Origin: Holothuria scabra
Lineage: Eukaryota; Echinodermata; Holothuroidea; Aspidochirotida; Holothuriidae
NCBI GenBank assembly: GCA_037179385.1
Contig: CM074179.1
Location: forward strand, 70,389,806-70,453,805
DNA length: 64,000 nt
Direction of reading: 5' to 3'
Positions within the stretch are counted from its first letter, which is position 1; the number at the start of each line of letters is the position of its first letter. This document shows positions 1 to 11,119 of this stretch, in pieces. The position numbers were made by a program, and so were the translations under genes. A model generated the notes under the pieces. The model was given only the letters and a program-made list of their open reading frames with translations, did not search any database and had not been told where the DNA came from.

Positions 1-195
1 AAAACGGTGTTTTCCGTCCCTTTTATTTTTAGCAGAAAACATCTTTTTGGGAGGCAGAAAGTAATGGAATGGAATGTGATTTCAGTGTTACTTTCGTCAA
101 ATGAAGATTCCATCAACGTTTTCTTAAAGTTTCAAACTTCATCGATGTCTTTTGCTATTCAATGTGACACCCGACACCCAAAGTAGCAGTTATTT
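1..195. other. left flank of the LINE, no gene seen
   Basis: Short AT-rich stretch before the 3' end of the retroelement. I see no ORF, splice pair or repeat that I can name. Confidence 0.5.
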
Positions 196-215
196 TTAAC
201 ATAACATAACATAAC
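196..215. repeat. ATAAC microsatellite tail of the LINE
   Basis: Four near-perfect ATAAC units sit where the minus-strand LINE ends. Such short tandem tails replace poly(A) in CR1/L2-like elements and mark the 3' terminus. Confidence 0.6.
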
Positions 216-316
216 AGGTTGAAGGGCAAAGGCGGGTCAAGGCCCCATAAGATGCCCTGAAGTCCAAGCCCTAATCAAAAGTCAAACCACCAAAGCTTGA
301 CAACTGCCCCAAACAA

Positions 317-952
317 TCAGATTCTACCACAGCCATGGAAAAACCTGTCAATGTTAACCTTAAAGCACTGAACTGAGGGGGAGTTAACTACCCAATCTGG
401 TAGACAATTCCACTCGTTGACAACTCTATGGGAGAAACTAAACTTCCTAATGTCAAGCCTTGCAGAAGGCTTTTCAAGCTTTTTACAATGCCCATGCACC
501 CGAGAATTACCTTGAACCCTTAAATAACTACAAGTCAGAAGGGGATTCCTTTCACAAAGGAACTTGAAAACCTGGAGCATGTCTCCCCTGATCCTTCTCA
601 GCTCCAAGGTGGTAAGCCCAAGATGTTTAAGCCTAGCATGATAAGGCAAATTTCTCACCTCAGGAATGAGGCGAGTGGCTCTCCTCTGAACCTGCTCTAA
701 AAGAAACTTGTCCTTTTCATAGAAGGGACTCCATGCCTGAGCTGCATAGTCAAGATGGGGTCTTACCAACTGCTTATACAAATTAAGCACAATATCCTTA
801 CTAAAATTGATGAAATTCCTCTTGATCAATCCAAGCACTCTATTAGCCTTTACAGCAGTGGCTGCACACTGCCTTGATGACTTTAAATCCCCAGTAATTA
901 CAACACCCAGATCTTTCTCAGAGGTGACATTACTTAAAACACTTGTAACCAT
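317..952 (-). pseudogene. LINE reverse transcriptase, C-terminal fragment
   Basis: This 211-residue frame continues the same polyprotein after two frame breaks. It starts with SEKDLGV, which in this LINE group follows the catalytic FADD region, and holds the typical thumb/connection segment with LYKQLVRPHLDYAAQAW and VQRRATRLIP. It ends shortly before the ATAAC tail, as expected of a protein C-terminus near the element's 3' end. It is not an independent gene: the start codon is internal to the polyprotein. The open frame suggests fairly recent decay. Confidence 0.88.
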
Positions 953-2896
953 TCATGTTATAATCATAACTAAAACTTTTGGGACCAAAATGAAGGACCT
1001 TACACTTATCTGCATTAAAAGACATTTGCCAGGTCTGAGACCAAGAAAATAACCTACAGTATCCAGATCTTTCTGCAGCAGTAAGGCATCATCCAAAATG
1101 CTAATCTTCCTATAAAGCTTAGTATCATCTGCAAACTTACTTATACGAGATGTAAGAGAACTATCAACATCATTGATGAAAATTAAGAAAAGAAGTGGGC
1201 CAAGGACAGAACCCTGCGGTACTCCACTTGTGACTTCTTTCCAAGAGGAGAAGTTACCATTGACAGCAACTCTCTGAGATCTACCATGAAGCCACGAATT
1301 TATCCAATCAGCACAATTGCCCTGAACCCCTAACCTATGCAGTTTAACCATTAGCCTACCTAATGGAACTTTATCAAAAGCCTTTGAAAAGTCAAGGTAA
1401 ATGACATCAACGCCATACCCAGAATCAAGAGATGAAAAGACATCTTCAAGAAAGCTCAGTAAGTTAGTAACACAAGATCTGCTTGGCAGGAAACCATGCT
1501 GTGACAGATTAAGTAACTCATTATCTAAAAGATACTTAAGTAAACTATCCTTAATCAAAGATTCCATAACTTTGCACACAACACTGGTTAAACTGACAGG
1601 CCTGTAATTGCAAGGATTACTTTGATCCCCCTTCTTAAAAATTGGAGTAACATTTGCTACCCGCCAGTCAGTAGGAACAAAACTCGAATCCAGACACTTC
1701 TGAAAAATGATGGAAAGAGGAACTGACAAAATCTCAGAGCATTCATGTAAAATGGCTGGGTGGACCCCATCTGGCCCAGGGGCCTTACTACTACTAGCTT
1801 TCAAACTCTTTAACTTTTTACAAACTTGTTCCTCTGAGAAAATGACATAACTGATTGAAGAAGAGACATCAGAACCCGTACAAGTCCCCAACAAAGATGA
1901 TTCCTCAGTAAAAACAGATACAAAATAGTCATTTAACAAATTAGCCATATCCTGATGGTCACTAACCAAAGTATTTTCATCACCTTTGAGAGGCCCCACA
2001 CCCTCCTTAAGCTTCTGCTTAGACCTCACATAGGCATGAAAAGTTTTGGGGTTTATCTTAACCTCCTTGGCCAACTGCTTTTCAAACCTAGTTTTAGTTC
2101 CATTTACAAAATTTTTAACTAAGAATTCCTGCTTCTTGTGGGCTGCTAAGTTTTCTGGACTTTTACTGGCCCTATAGCGACGCCAACACTTACGTTTTTT
2201 CCTAGTTGCTCTAAGAACTTCTCTAGAAATCCAAATTGGCCTATTTTTAACCGCAGCTTTCTTAAGTGGGATACACAACTTTATTGTGTCAGAAACAACA
2301 TCCCGGAAAACACTGCATGCCTCAGCAGGGCCTAAGTGAGACAAACGGGCCGCCCAATCTATGGTTAAAAGCTCCTTAGCAAGAGTAAAGTTAGCCTTGC
2401 TGAAATCTAGAATTCTTTTGTCACTACTAGCATGATTGCTGAAACAATGTAACTCAAAACAAATAAGGTCATGGTCACTGAACCCAATCTTACCACCATT
2501 GGCTACATTTCTAACCATGTTCTCATCTGTACTTAACACCAAATCAAGGCAATTATCCTCACGAGTGGGAAACAGAACATGCTGGGTAAAGAAACCATCA
2601 GTCACAACCTCAAGAAAATCCCTCCCATGTAACCCACTAGTACAGGAATGCCAATCAATATCTGGAAAGTTAAAATCCCCAAACACAACAGCCTTTTTGG
2701 AAGAAATTTTCCTTAAAATATGGAACAAATTCTGATTATTCTCAATGCAAGAATCTGGTGAACGGTAAACAATACCGACAAGCAAGGGGGTGCCATAATC
2801 ATTGCTACAGCTAAGTTCACACCACAAGCAGTTAGAGAACCCACAGGAAAACTTGGTTGTGACTTCAACACAATTTAAACTATCCTTGACAAACAA
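953..2896 (-). pseudogene. LINE endonuclease-reverse transcriptase, main fragment
   Basis: This 647-residue reading frame would nick target DNA and copy element RNA at the nick. The endonuclease part carries GDFN at residues 73-76 and SDHDLI at 140-145. The reverse transcriptase carries KAPGPDGVHP (371-380), LDFSKAFDKV (501-510), GVPQGSVLGP (558-567) and the catalytic FADD (588-591, the usual YADD box with Phe). The listed start is only a TTG codon; the same frame stays open upstream to about 3048, with endonuclease-like residues such as TESWLH, so no true start is present. After about residue 620 the frame runs into unrelated sequence because of a frameshift; the expected continuation is in another frame. 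Non-functional copy. Confidence 0.88.
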
Positions 2897-3048
2897 TAAA
2901 ACCCCTCCACCCCTACCGCCGACAGTAGCAATCCTATCTTGCCTGAAAATTTTGTACCCGGGAACCTGAATTTCAGAGCTGCTTACCTCACTATGGAGCC
3001 ATGATTCAGTAACTCCAACAATGTCTGGATTGTCAATGTTAGTTAGTT

Positions 3049-5657
3049 GTTACATGTTAGTTCAAACATTACTTACCGCCTCAAGATTTTAAGGGGCAGA
3101 AAGTAACGGGCGGAAACTATCGATGGCGGAAACAAACGGACTCTTTCAAGGGCTAGGCTAGGCCTAATTACTTTTCATGCAGTGTGAACGCAATTAAACT
3201 GCATAGCTCATTTGAGGACACAGATCATGTACTGTAACAAACTCAGATACCAGTTACACCTAGCACACCACCTTTGATCTACTGGAGTGTCTATGTAGCA
3301 TTTTCAAGAAGCAGCGACGTCACAGCATGTTTGCAATCTGATACAGTATTGGGATGTGGTCGTTCGCTATACTTAATGCATAGGAAGTAATTCTGCGATC
3401 GTAAAATGCCAAACCGCCCACTCGACGGTCACTGTATCAATACTTGTGGCCAGCCTACAGTACCGAGCGCCTGGGGTAGAAGCCCCAAATTCGCTGCTGC
3501 CGGGAGAAAATACTGTCAGTTGAATTACTTAATACTTCTACCGGCGCGTAAGTGGTGTACTAATGTCCTTAAGTGGATGTCTCACCGTATTTTGAAAGAA
3601 GCAGAAGAAGACCGGTGGGTCAACCAACAATAATGTTAGTTCTTCCTTTTTTTCTTCTCGTTTTGTGCAGTGTAGTCACGGACCAATGTGAAGCTAGCTA
3701 TACTCGGATTCGTTCTCGGATTCATCTCAGGATTCATCCTAGGATTCGTTCTCGTATTCATAGTCGTAGGAACCAGGAGCTGGGGGCGATAGTCCCCTCC
3801 CCTGGTGAAAAAGAGGGACAGAAACATGCTTCCGTCCCCACTTCCCGGGTCAGAAAACTTATTTTATTTTCAATTTTTCAAATCAAAAAAAAAAAAAAAA
3901 ATCGGCGGGCTCCGCGCGCTCAATGCAATCATGCATTCGCTCATATTAGTTTTGAAAACTTATCCGAGGTCTGGAAACGACAAAATGGGATATTTACCAT
4001 ATGTGGCACCACATCATCATAAAGATGAATCCGGACAACTGATTGCCTGATTTCAGTCGGCCATAACTGGGGCCTATATCACCTAGTTAATCTTTCAATT
4101 TTCTTGCTTACTTTTATAATGGATGGTTGTACACTTAATTGTATTTTGATTATTACCTTCAATGTCACTGAATATGAGGGTTAAAATTCTTGTGCAAAAC
4201 ATTTCGGCGAGCCTCGCGTGCTCCAAAATACTTCCCTTATACAGCAGTGTTCACACTTGAAAGAAAAATCGGAAACCTTATCTACTACTCATTAGCCTGA
4301 GAAATGCCATTTCCGACTGTCTGATGGGTTGCAGAGTAGTGACGTAGCTACGGGAGGCAGATGGGCGATTGCCCCTTGGCTCGAAAAAGTAAAAAAAAAT
4401 CTAGAAATTTGCCATTTGAAACACCAGTTACATACTATGCGTATTTTCTTCATCTTTTCCTTCATAAAATTCCGAATCCTTCCTAATGAAAGCTTAATAC
4501 TTGCAATTATTAGTTTTTAAAAAAAGGAAAAATTCCGCCCTCTTCGCGCGCCCTAAATTGCAACTTTTGATGCAGTAAGGGGTCGCTCAAAAAGCAGTCA
4601 GGGGTAAAAATTTTCCCAGCCGCTACAGTACCGTTTCTCTAAAGTTTTCTTCAATATAGGCTTTCAATTTTTAAATATTTTGTGTTAAAAAGCAACTAAG
4701 TTTTTGGAGCTTTTTTATTGTCCCTGGGAAGCCTCAATCCGCACTCCTTTGAAAACATTATGTAACAACAACGATTCTCTGCATTTTCTTTCCACTTCAT
4801 CTAGCCCGCATACTTCCACCCTGTAACACAAATATGTCGATTACAGAAATAACAAATTTCCCAACTGAATTGGGCTGTACAAACTAGCGCTGTCGCTCTT
4901 ATCACCTGTTTGATCTTCTTGACCACTGGATAGGTCAAAATGTCACCGCACCGCAAGAATTCGCCTCTGACGAAACTCTCCGTTGGTGTCTCCTGAATAT
5001 TTATATCGTAAAGGCTGTACCAGAGTGACCCCTAACTTAGAGAAGGTTAAGCATAGATCATAAATTATCTTAGATGGAAGATCTCTTAATACTTAACGAG
5101 CATATGTTACCAATACGTACGTGTAAATACAGCACATGACATAACCATCCGATTATCCAAATTCTCCTCAAACTATTCGTTCAATTGAACTACAAAGTAA
5201 TGAATAATACCATCGATTTACACTGCATTCATCACATATAATCGACAAGTTTTGTATTAAAATATAAGAGCGAAAATCGGTAATACTAAATTATTATCTG
5301 CCGCTCACCCGGCTGAACTACTAACTACATGTATGCTATCTAAAACTATGACCGCATAACGGTGTCTCGAAATATCGAGGCACATTTCAGTTTAGTTTTG
5401 TAAACGATTTTGATAACAATCAAATCAATGCACAACTTACTCAGGTACGGTAGCTCCTGAAGGCAATGTCTACATTCGACAAAGCTGCCGAAAATCCACT
5501 GCAAAATATCGATAAAATTAACAAGAGCGCAAGTTGCACGTTGCTCACGGGCTTATTCACCCACCCACCTCACGCAATCGGCCTCGTCATCAAAATAGGG
5601 CGGGTCAGATAAGCTACGGAAAGAGGGCGGGCTTTCTCTCCTGGCGTCGCTAACACC
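3049..5657. other. non-coding, repeat-derived stretch
   Basis: Longest ORF (3573-4022) is a chance frame running through a minisatellite and an A-run. Three GC-rich islets resemble each other (around 3903, 4207 and 4536, each with a GCGCGC or CTCGCGTGCTC core in AT-rich DNA), which suggests pieces of one dispersed repeat between 3.85 and 4.62 kb. No convincing exon was found. Confidence 0.4.
3705..3764. repeat. 12-bp minisatellite, five units
   Basis: Five imperfect 12-base units of the form CGGATTCRTTCT follow one another. On the plus strand they read as an Arg-Ile repeat, on the minus strand as a Met/Thr-Asn-Pro repeat; both readings are side effects of the repeat and not evidence for a gene. 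Confidence 0.7.
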
Positions 5658-5735
5658 ATGTAAAGGCTGTATTTAACCAGATATATCCAGATATCAATCC
5701 ATATCTGGATTTGGAGTAAGGGCATTCACTTCCAG
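5658..5735 (-). mobile_element. terminal fragment of the 'CCAGATATGG' element
   Basis: This short piece matches, in reverse orientation, the left end of the 30.8-32.3 kb element, including the terminal ATATCTGGATTTGG and the adjoining AACCAGATATATCCAGATA. The interior is missing, so it is a deletion remnant. Confidence 0.6.
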
Positions 5736-7454
5736 TCTTAAATCCAATCCCGTCCTTCGGCGTATTGAGTCAGAAAGTATACATACAGCTTATTTCTAGC
5801 TTCCCCTTACCAATCATCTACAATTAAGTAGCTTTTCTCATCTCCTATATAATCGAATTTCTTTTCTGAGTCAACTTGTTGTTTAATCATGAAGAACGGT
5901 GTCAGTTACGACGTCAGCTGCAATTTAATGTGGGGGCGTCAATGAAATGACTGACCGTCGTCCTGGTGGAGACATAAGAAGAGGACTCATCGGGTCTCCC
6001 CTTAGGAAAACGTTGTCTTATGGTAGGTGGGTGGATGGGTGGATTAAATGCAAAATGGTGCTACACTACTGGTAGGTTTGATCGAATTGAACCCAAAATT
6101 TTCTCAGTATTACACCTATTTGAAATAACGGCTTTGGGTTTTTCCATCCGTTAACTTTTATAAGGGCCTGGACATAACCCACTGGCTACATGCAAAAAGG
6201 TATTATGTTTTATGATGGAATTAGTAGTGATCTACGGTAAGTGACAGTGCGGTAGATCTCAGCTTTTACTCATATATATGTTGAAAAGTTACAGGCGCCG
6301 AAAAGACTTTGCCGATGAGGGGAACTTTAAGTTAGTTGAAATGTGAGAGTTAAATATGTGCAGTATGATTAACAATTGAAAATGTGGGGAACCTTCCTTA
6401 TTCTTCAAATCCGTCGACCTATGTTGCTTGGTTGTTCGGTTTCTTCTCAGTACCAGGCAGTTATAGTTGTCACGTGGAAGTGCCTCCGAGGTACAGTAGT
6501 GCTTCTATGGTTTTCAGTTGAGCTATCATTGTCATTTGGAAAAAGAGAGAGGAAAAGAGAGAGAGAGAGACGGAAATTCTATGAAGAAAAGGTTACATGA
6601 ATAAGACGCTACCCCAAGTTTAGGATCTACTAAATTGAATGAAGATACGCTGCATTATTGACTCAAAGGTATTTACTTTCTTTACTCACGGCCCTGCTTA
6701 AATATTATTCCTGGAACGCCATCTCATTCAAGTAAACTAACCCTTAGACACTGGCTCATGCAGAACAATACTTTGATAAGTAGGTTTGTACCGCCAACAG
6801 TTTAAGAGCACATGTAATGAAACTCGAAAAGTCTGTTTAACCGAAACAAATGAATTCTTCTGGCCCACTCTCTCAAGAAGACATGACATACAAATAAGCT
6901 TTAGGGGCAAAAGTCTATTTTTTCACAACAAGATGAGAAGTTTCCTTAAGTTTCCAAAAGTCGCTAGATATAAATTATCCTTCAGATTTCGACATACAAC
7001 CGATTTTATTTTCCTATACGCATCTTCGAGCTTCGACTGACCGAATTTTACTTTTACTGGCCTGATGACTGGCAATGCTGTGGCAGTGCAAAAACACTGC
7101 CGGTACTACTCTAACCGTAGTAGACGACAAATGCCTTTTTGTGCCTTCTTACTTGTCCCGTACAAGCATAATAGAAATGCCAAGAACGATACAAAAAGAC
7201 AGATTAACTGAGTGGCCTTGACGGCGTAAACCTCATTTCAAAACGTCCTGTCTCCATCCAAATAACAACTCCTGCTCTCTCTCTCTCTTTTCCTCGCAAT
7301 TCGTTTTCGAAATGACCAAATGTGTCTAAAAGCTATTGATTTATGAACTGGGCCTGTGACCAATCTTCAAAAATCTGAACGTTCGTTATCAGTGCTTACA
7401 TTGCCAAGCTAAACAAAAGGAGAAAAATAATAGCCGTGCCTTAGCTAAACACTC
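5736..7454. other. no gene seen
   Basis: AT-rich DNA with a short AG-repeat near 6550 and a CT-repeat near 7275. Small ORFs at 6376-6600 and 6786-7040 have no recognisable domain or splice context. Confidence 0.4.
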
Positions 7455-8255
7455 CCTCTAAAAATGATAACCTAACCTTGGCATAAATTACCCAACCGTT
7501 GGTTCCGTATGCCACCTGACCGGAATTGGGAACCTAGTTGGTTAAGCGTTTCAATCATAAGTTGGGCAAAAGAAATTACCCAACCATTTCACCTAACTAA
7601 TTTTGGCCAACAAATGGTTAAAATTTGTGCCCAACACATTTTCCTAACAGCTGTACTGTTGGGTGCTTGTTTGGATTCCCATATACTGTAATCACTTTTA
7701 TAATTATATGATTTGGACAACAAGGAGATTTAGCAAAGTTCCCTGCTCCAGGGGTGGTTGGTAAAACAAGTCACAATGCACTACGTTATAAAGAATGAAG
7801 TGTGTAGTTTGAAGTAATAATTCCAATCGTGCACTTTGTATCTTTTGTCCCATCGACTACGTAATGGTGAAAACTTTGCTGTTCTATACAATCATTGCTC
7901 TTTGAGTAATTTCTTCCGGATTTTAATTGTTATTCTACCGCCAGCTTTTTATTTTCATATTTTTACCAAATCCAACCTTATTCAACCATGAGCCTGATCG
8001 TAACCACTTTTATTAAAATACTTATCTCTAAATCCTAACTGATCTTTTACCAATCATCTGATTCGTCAGTTACATTTTACCCAAATGTTGGGTACTTAAA
8101 ACTTGCTCAACACCTTTTACCAGCCCTTGAATTTTACCCAACCTTAATTTACCCAACAAATATGGGTAGATTGTTTTCCTATTTGTTGGGCAATAATTTG
8201 CCCATATTGAACACTTTGGATTTTGCCCACGCTCTTAACCCAACTGTTTTTAGAT
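7455..8255. mobile_element. non-autonomous element rich in ACCCAA/TTGGGT motifs
   Basis: Imperfect inverted ends (CTCTAAAAATGATAACC on the left, AACCCAACTGTTTTTAGA on the right) bound about 800 bp in which ACCCAA or its complement recurs many times, concentrated near both ends. Clustered subterminal motifs are typical of hAT/Mutator-like non-autonomous DNA transposons, where they bind transposase. There is no coding capacity. Family unknown. Confidence 0.5.
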
Positions 8256-9616
8256 TGTATGGCATAAGCTTAGAAGACGCAGTAGTGTCATTTTTCGTAT
8301 GCGAACTGGAATGAAATTTGTTTTTGCGAGTGAAAATTACATTGTATAGAAATCATACGGTTAGATGTAAAATAAACATTGTAAGTAACATTGACAAGTA
8401 TGGTAGTTGAACTCAAATACTCTGGTGTCACAATAACGAAAAGGGGGTCCGTAAGCTGCAACTAAGTTGAAATAGGCGCTCTGACTTATTTCCTGCAAGA
8501 AGGTAAGAGCAAAGATTCTTCACCTGTGAGAAGGTTAGCTAGAAACGGCCCGGGGTCTGGAGTGCTTTTTGTTTGAACTCCAAGGGGCACACGTTGGTGA
8601 GAAAGAGACGGTGAATTATGTCGCTCTGCAAATAAAGAGGGGCGCAGAGCCAGTAATCTTCTTTCTCCTGTAGCTCTAAATTGTAAACAGCCATGCTGTG
8701 GTGAATTTTTGAACAATGATTGGCCACCTCATTGCCTAAATTTCACATGAGGGGTATGGGCTTATACTATAAGTAAAAGGGTATGTAGTGAAGAAAATGT
8801 ATTACGGTAGTCAAAGGAGCAACTAAAATGGTGAACTTCGGAAAGACCCCCCCCCCCCTCCCTCCTTTCAGTGGCTTATGCAGGAGGATCATTGATCCAT
8901 ACGCTCCTAGGCCTCCCTATGACGGAGCCATTTTTCTCTAAGATACAGAAAATTTTACTTTAAAAGGGAGCACACGTGGCACCAGGTTCCATAAGATGAC
9001 ACTTAATTTCCAATAAAAACCAAAACGGGAGGCGATTTTCTCTGCTATGGACCCTCATTGATGTCAATGTTTTACTATTAATGATATTTTTTTATTTTAT
9101 TTTTTTTTTAGTTTCTAATAAACTAAAACAAATTTTGTAACAATTCAAATTCTACTTTAAGAGGGGTACCAGATTGCATGGAAGGACACCTGATGTTTCA
9201 AAATGTAGGTTCAAACGGTTGCGTAGGGGACTCTCCTTCGACCTCTTCTCCAGGCCAACAGTCACCGACATTTTAGTTCCCAAAAGTATAGAAATTTTGT
9301 TGAAAATGACATTTCAAAAGACCTCAAACATAACTCCAGGTTGCATCTGGACAACACCCCAACAAATCAGTGGGGAGGGGAACCCCCCTCTCCTTAGACC
9401 CCAGTCCCCTTCAGCGATATCTTGCGCACACTAATGACAACCTCAGAGATTCTAGAATATTGTCTGGGTATGGATACCAATTCCTATTCCTGCTGTGACA
9501 AGTGATCTGTGCACCTATGGTCATTGCTACGTTACCGAAAACAGCATTTCATGTTCCTGGTAAAAGCCGCGGTCGACAGGGGCGATTCTAGGAAGCTCCC
9601 AACCAACATTTTTCAG
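8256..9616. other. intergenic, with repeat fragments
   Basis: Contains a C/T-rich run at 8847-8867. A 62-codon minus frame (8539-8727) reads like coding sequence, with WLCAPLYLQSDIIHRLF, but I cannot assign it and it has no clear splice context. It may be a transposon remnant. Confidence 0.35.
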
Positions 9617-9847
9617 GTATTCCTACTGAGTGTCAAACTTGGCTTCAGCTGGGAAAGGCTTGCCCAATTGGTCTCCGATTCGGAACACCTGAAAGAAAAA
9701 AAAAAAAAAAACGCGAATGGATCCAGCTGGGACCAAGCAAGTAGCCTAGCTGGAACCCTGTGGAGGTCCAACAAAAGAATGCTACCAGGGTTAGGAAAGC
9801 ATAAGGGACATTTTCCTCTCAATTGTCCTTGCCTCCGTACCCCCTAA
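9617..9847 (+). CDS. possible death-domain (DD-like) exon
   Basis: A good acceptor (CATTTTTCAG) opens a 76-codon frame that resembles a Death domain. VKLGFSWERLAQLV fits the helix 1-2 signature (LG-x2-W-x2-LA), and SWDQASSLAGTLWRS fits helix 4-5 (QA-x-LL-x-WR). The stretch is richer in GC than its surroundings. A 16-A run codes for four lysines in the loop between the two parts, and the frame looks domain-like on both sides of it. TAA at 9845 follows, two bases before a good donor (AG|GTAGGT), so it is either a last exon or a broken one. No upstream exon was found. Death domains form homotypic signalling complexes. It could be a relic, or a 5' exon of the B-box gene at 12.5 kb, but phases do not fit simply. 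Confidence 0.35.
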   Translation, partial: VFLLSVKLGFSWERLAQLVSDSEHLKEKKKKNANGSSWDQASSLAGTLWRSNKRMLPGLGKHKGHFPLNCPCLRTP

Positions 9848-10269
9848 AGGTAGGTCACTAAGCAGTTAGTTCAACAGAAAAAAACAAAAAGGTACCTCTT
9901 TTGAGCCTTATTTTTCTCGCTCCCTTAATAGAAATATATACGTTTAAAAAAGAAACTTAAGTGGCTTTTCCCCCGTGGCTCTAACCGAAGAAAGGCGCAA
10001 AAATCGTTCGGTTTCGCTTCCTTTGCATATTCCCTTTACTCAGTTTTGGCCCCACCCTCACACCCCCAATTTTGACGTTTTGACACAGTCACTCACCATC
10101 CCCGTTTTTTTTTCTTAGGTGGGGGTGGCACCCATAGACACTCTTCATAAGACTCGCTTGTAAAAGTTGGTTGTCGAAGTGATGTCACGAAATTTTTTTT
10201 CAGAAATGCTGAGTTTTTCGTAGTCCTGTAATGTACAAGTCGGCAACGGCTATATTTTTCTACGGGTTG

Positions 10270-10560
10270 TAAAATTTTATATTCATTTCAACCAGAGATG
10301 GAGGAAAGGAAAAAAAAAAAAAGAGGGAGAAAACAACATGGAAATCGGATCGGAATCAGAACCGAATTCGTTGCAGTTTGACGTTTTGTCTGGATTCTTG
10401 CATTAGTCCGATAGAAGCGTTGTCTGTGCGACGTCATCACCTGTTTATATTGAGAGTTACAGTACATTTTACACATGCCGATAAACTTAGGCTTCGTTCC
10501 AACCAGAGATGAAGAAAATAAAATAAAATTTTGAGCCTACACCGACAAATATGTTGGCAA
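10270..10560. repeat. dispersed repeat with CCAACCAGAGATGRA motif
   Basis: The motif occurs near 10290, 10500 and again near 15262. At two of these sites it is followed by a homopolymer and GGAATCNGATTCG-like sequence. It is an unclassified dispersed repeat without coding potential. Confidence 0.4.
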
Positions 10561-10919
10561 GTATATCAGACAAGTAACATCTCTTTTTCAAAGGACTTTC
10601 ATTGTTAATCGTTCTCGGTTAATTGACACTATTCTTTGATTTTAAGATATCTGCATCTCTTCTGTAAATGAGGGCGTCCATTTGTTATGGTGTTGATTCA
10701 TAGAAAGTAGCTCAGGTATTTGATTAAAAAGAACAAAAAGAAACAAACAACCAACAGGAATAATCGCAGAGGAAGGTTTTGCTACATGCTGTGACTGAGC
10801 CGGAGGAGATCGACCTGGACTGTGTAGTGAAGCGCATTGTAATCTGCCATTTAAACAAATGCTAAAAAGCACCTGTTTTGTTTTTTCTTTTTTTCTAGGA
10901 GGTAAAAACTCAACTCAAT

Positions 10920-11119
10920 AGAATGAAGCTTTAAGAATAATTGAATTATGATGTTAATGTAATGATACTGTAAGTTGAATTAATTAGTTCGTAAATATTT
11001 GTAAGTATTATATTTATTTTCCAACCTATGTTTTATATATATGTACATATGTATATATTTTCAAGATGGGAATAAAGTTCTTCCTTAAAAAAAAAAAAAA
11101 AAGAATGAAGCTTTAAGAA
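10920..11119 (+). mobile_element. retroposed insertion with perfect 18-bp target-site duplication
   Basis: AGAATGAAGCTTTAAGAA is present at 10920-10937 and again, unchanged, at 11102-11119. Between the copies lie 164 bp that end in AATAAA (11071-11076) and then a run of about 15 A. This is the classical product of target-primed reverse transcription: either a 3' fragment of a polyadenylated transcript moved by a LINE, or a short SINE/LINE 3' end. The AT-rich body has no ORF. The perfect duplication indicates a recent insertion. Confidence 0.85.

Larger units (their letters stand above)
196..3048 (-). mobile_element. 5'-truncated non-LTR retrotransposon (CR1/L2/Jockey-like)
   Basis: On the minus strand this segment encodes an endonuclease followed by a reverse transcriptase, the layout of APE-type LINEs. 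The 3' end is not poly(A) but a short run of ATAAC repeats (plus strand, 196-215), as seen in CR1/L2-like elements, which end in short tandem repeats. The coding region can be followed in frame up to about 3048, where the N-terminal part of the endonuclease is missing, so the copy is 5'-truncated. Two frame changes near 1035 and 940 break the reverse transcriptase. No target-site duplication was identified. Clade assignment is from general motif style only. Confidence 0.88.

Noticed and set aside
3573..4022. 149-codon plus-strand ORF with Arg-Ile repeats
   Set aside because: It runs through a 12-bp minisatellite and an 18-A run; the protein has no domain and the repeat explains the open frame.
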